From a virus, in IMG/VR virus record IMGVR_UViG_3300021963_000142, positions 1-59,722 of that record: a stretch of DNA of 59,722 nt; one strand, given 5' to 3'. Both the position numbers and the translations under genes were made by a program. The notes beneath the pieces were generated by a model. That model made no database searches, was not told the DNA's origin, and was given only the letters and a program-made list of their open reading frames with translations. Below, in pieces: positions 59,365 to 59,722 of this stretch (positions are counted from its first letter, which is position 1; each line of letters begins with the position of its first letter).

Positions 59365-59722
59365 ACACTTTATCGTTTCACCTATTGCCTAATGACCAAG
59401 AGATTATCGATACAGTCACTAATTGGAATGAAACCCATTGGCGCGAGGCGCTTCCAGACCTTAAAGAGTATGTAGCCTTTGCAGATTTTTATAAGCAAGT
59501 TCTAGAAACCCCAGAGGACCAACTACCACAAGCATTTATTGCTAAATTAAATAATCAATTAGTGGCTACGATTTCCTTAACCGAAGAAGAGGGTGAGGTA
59601 CTTCAACCTTGGGTATCAAACCTATATGTTGACCCTACCCATAGAAAGAACGGCATCGGGGGATTCCTGATGGAAATGATTATTGATGTAGCAAAGGTAC
59701 GCGGATTTAAAGAGGTTTACGG
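59361..59722 (+). CDS. GNAT acetyltransferase (truncated by window end)
   Basis: The first ~120 residues of a GNAT-type N-acetyltransferase: QAFIAKLNNQLVATISLTEE, then VSNLYVDPTHRKNGIGGFLM followed by EMIIDVAKVRGFKEVYG. The R-x-x-G-I-G-x-F/L block is the acetyl-CoA pyrophosphate loop. The start overlaps the HAD-like stop (ATGA) with GGAGG upstream. The acceptor is unknown. The frame is still open at the window edge. Confidence 0.85.
   Translation, partial: MNTLSFHLLPNDQEIIDTVTNWNETHWREALPDLKEYVAFADFYKQVLETPEDQLPQAFIAKLNNQLVATISLTEEEGEVLQPWVSNLYVDPTHRKNGIGGFLMEMIIDVAKVRGFKEVY

Overview
The window is a contiguous stretch of a tailed-phage genome with a contractile tail (myovirus morphotype, Caudoviricetes). 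Every gene I can support lies on the + strand, packed with TAATG, ATGA or GTGA stop/start overlaps. A WhiB-family iron-sulfur regulator, a family confined to Actinobacteria and their phages, together with many leaderless-looking genes, points to an actinobacterial host. The AT-leaning sequence suggests a low-GC, probably aquatic actinobacterium rather than a Streptomyces or Mycobacterium; that is inference. The large terminase lies outside the window. No integrase, excisionase or CRISPR array was found, and no classical endolysin.

Layout. (1) 1-4.7 kb, head: portal, coiled-coil scaffold, N4-gp56-like major capsid protein, a small head-associated protein. (2) 4.7-17.3 kb, neck adaptor and a very large adsorption block: a connector fused to a BppU-like domain, two collagen-like fibres (one with an Mtd-like N-terminus), two giant beta-rich or glycine-rich fibres and several small fibre-associated proteins, closed by a strong terminator. 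(3) 17.4-21.3 kb: a glycosyltransferase with TPR-like tail, neck proteins, a string of five tiny Lys/Cys-rich genes, and the tail terminator. (4) 21.3-35 kb, contractile tail: sheath, tube, a tail-assembly chaperone with a probable +1 frameshift extension, tape measure with a lysozyme-like domain, LysM-like adaptor, hub, OB-fold spike with a His-rich insert, gp25-like and gpJ-like wedges, gpI-like protein. (5) 35-44 kb, replication: holin candidate, winged-helix protein, DnaC-like loader, SWIM protein, DnaB helicase, primase, dNMP kinase, SNF2-type helicase, three tRNAs (Asn, Gly, Gln), a ribbon-helix-helix protein and a MerR-like protein. (6) 44-52 kb, DNA synthesis and recombination: ssDNA-binding candidate, family A DNA polymerase, RecA, two PD-(D/E)XK nucleases, WhiB, RuvC-like resolvase, zinc ribbons. 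(7) 52-59.7 kb, accessory region: SpoVS, Hsp20, metallophosphoesterase, many small unknown and zinc-ribbon genes, a nucleotidyltransferase-like protein, a HAD-like protein and a truncated GNAT acetyltransferase.

How it fits together: sections 1-4 encode the virion in nearly standard order, except that the fibre block is inserted between capsid and neck/tail genes. Sections 5-6 encode an almost self-sufficient replisome and recombination set. The right-hand region is broken into short transcription units, many starting at a TAnnnT hexamer exactly 6 bp before the start codon. The most interesting items are the +1 frameshift in the tail chaperone at a UUU-CGU site, the leaderless promoter family, the SpoVS gene, the tiny Cys/Lys gene string, and modules shared between fibre and baseplate proteins.
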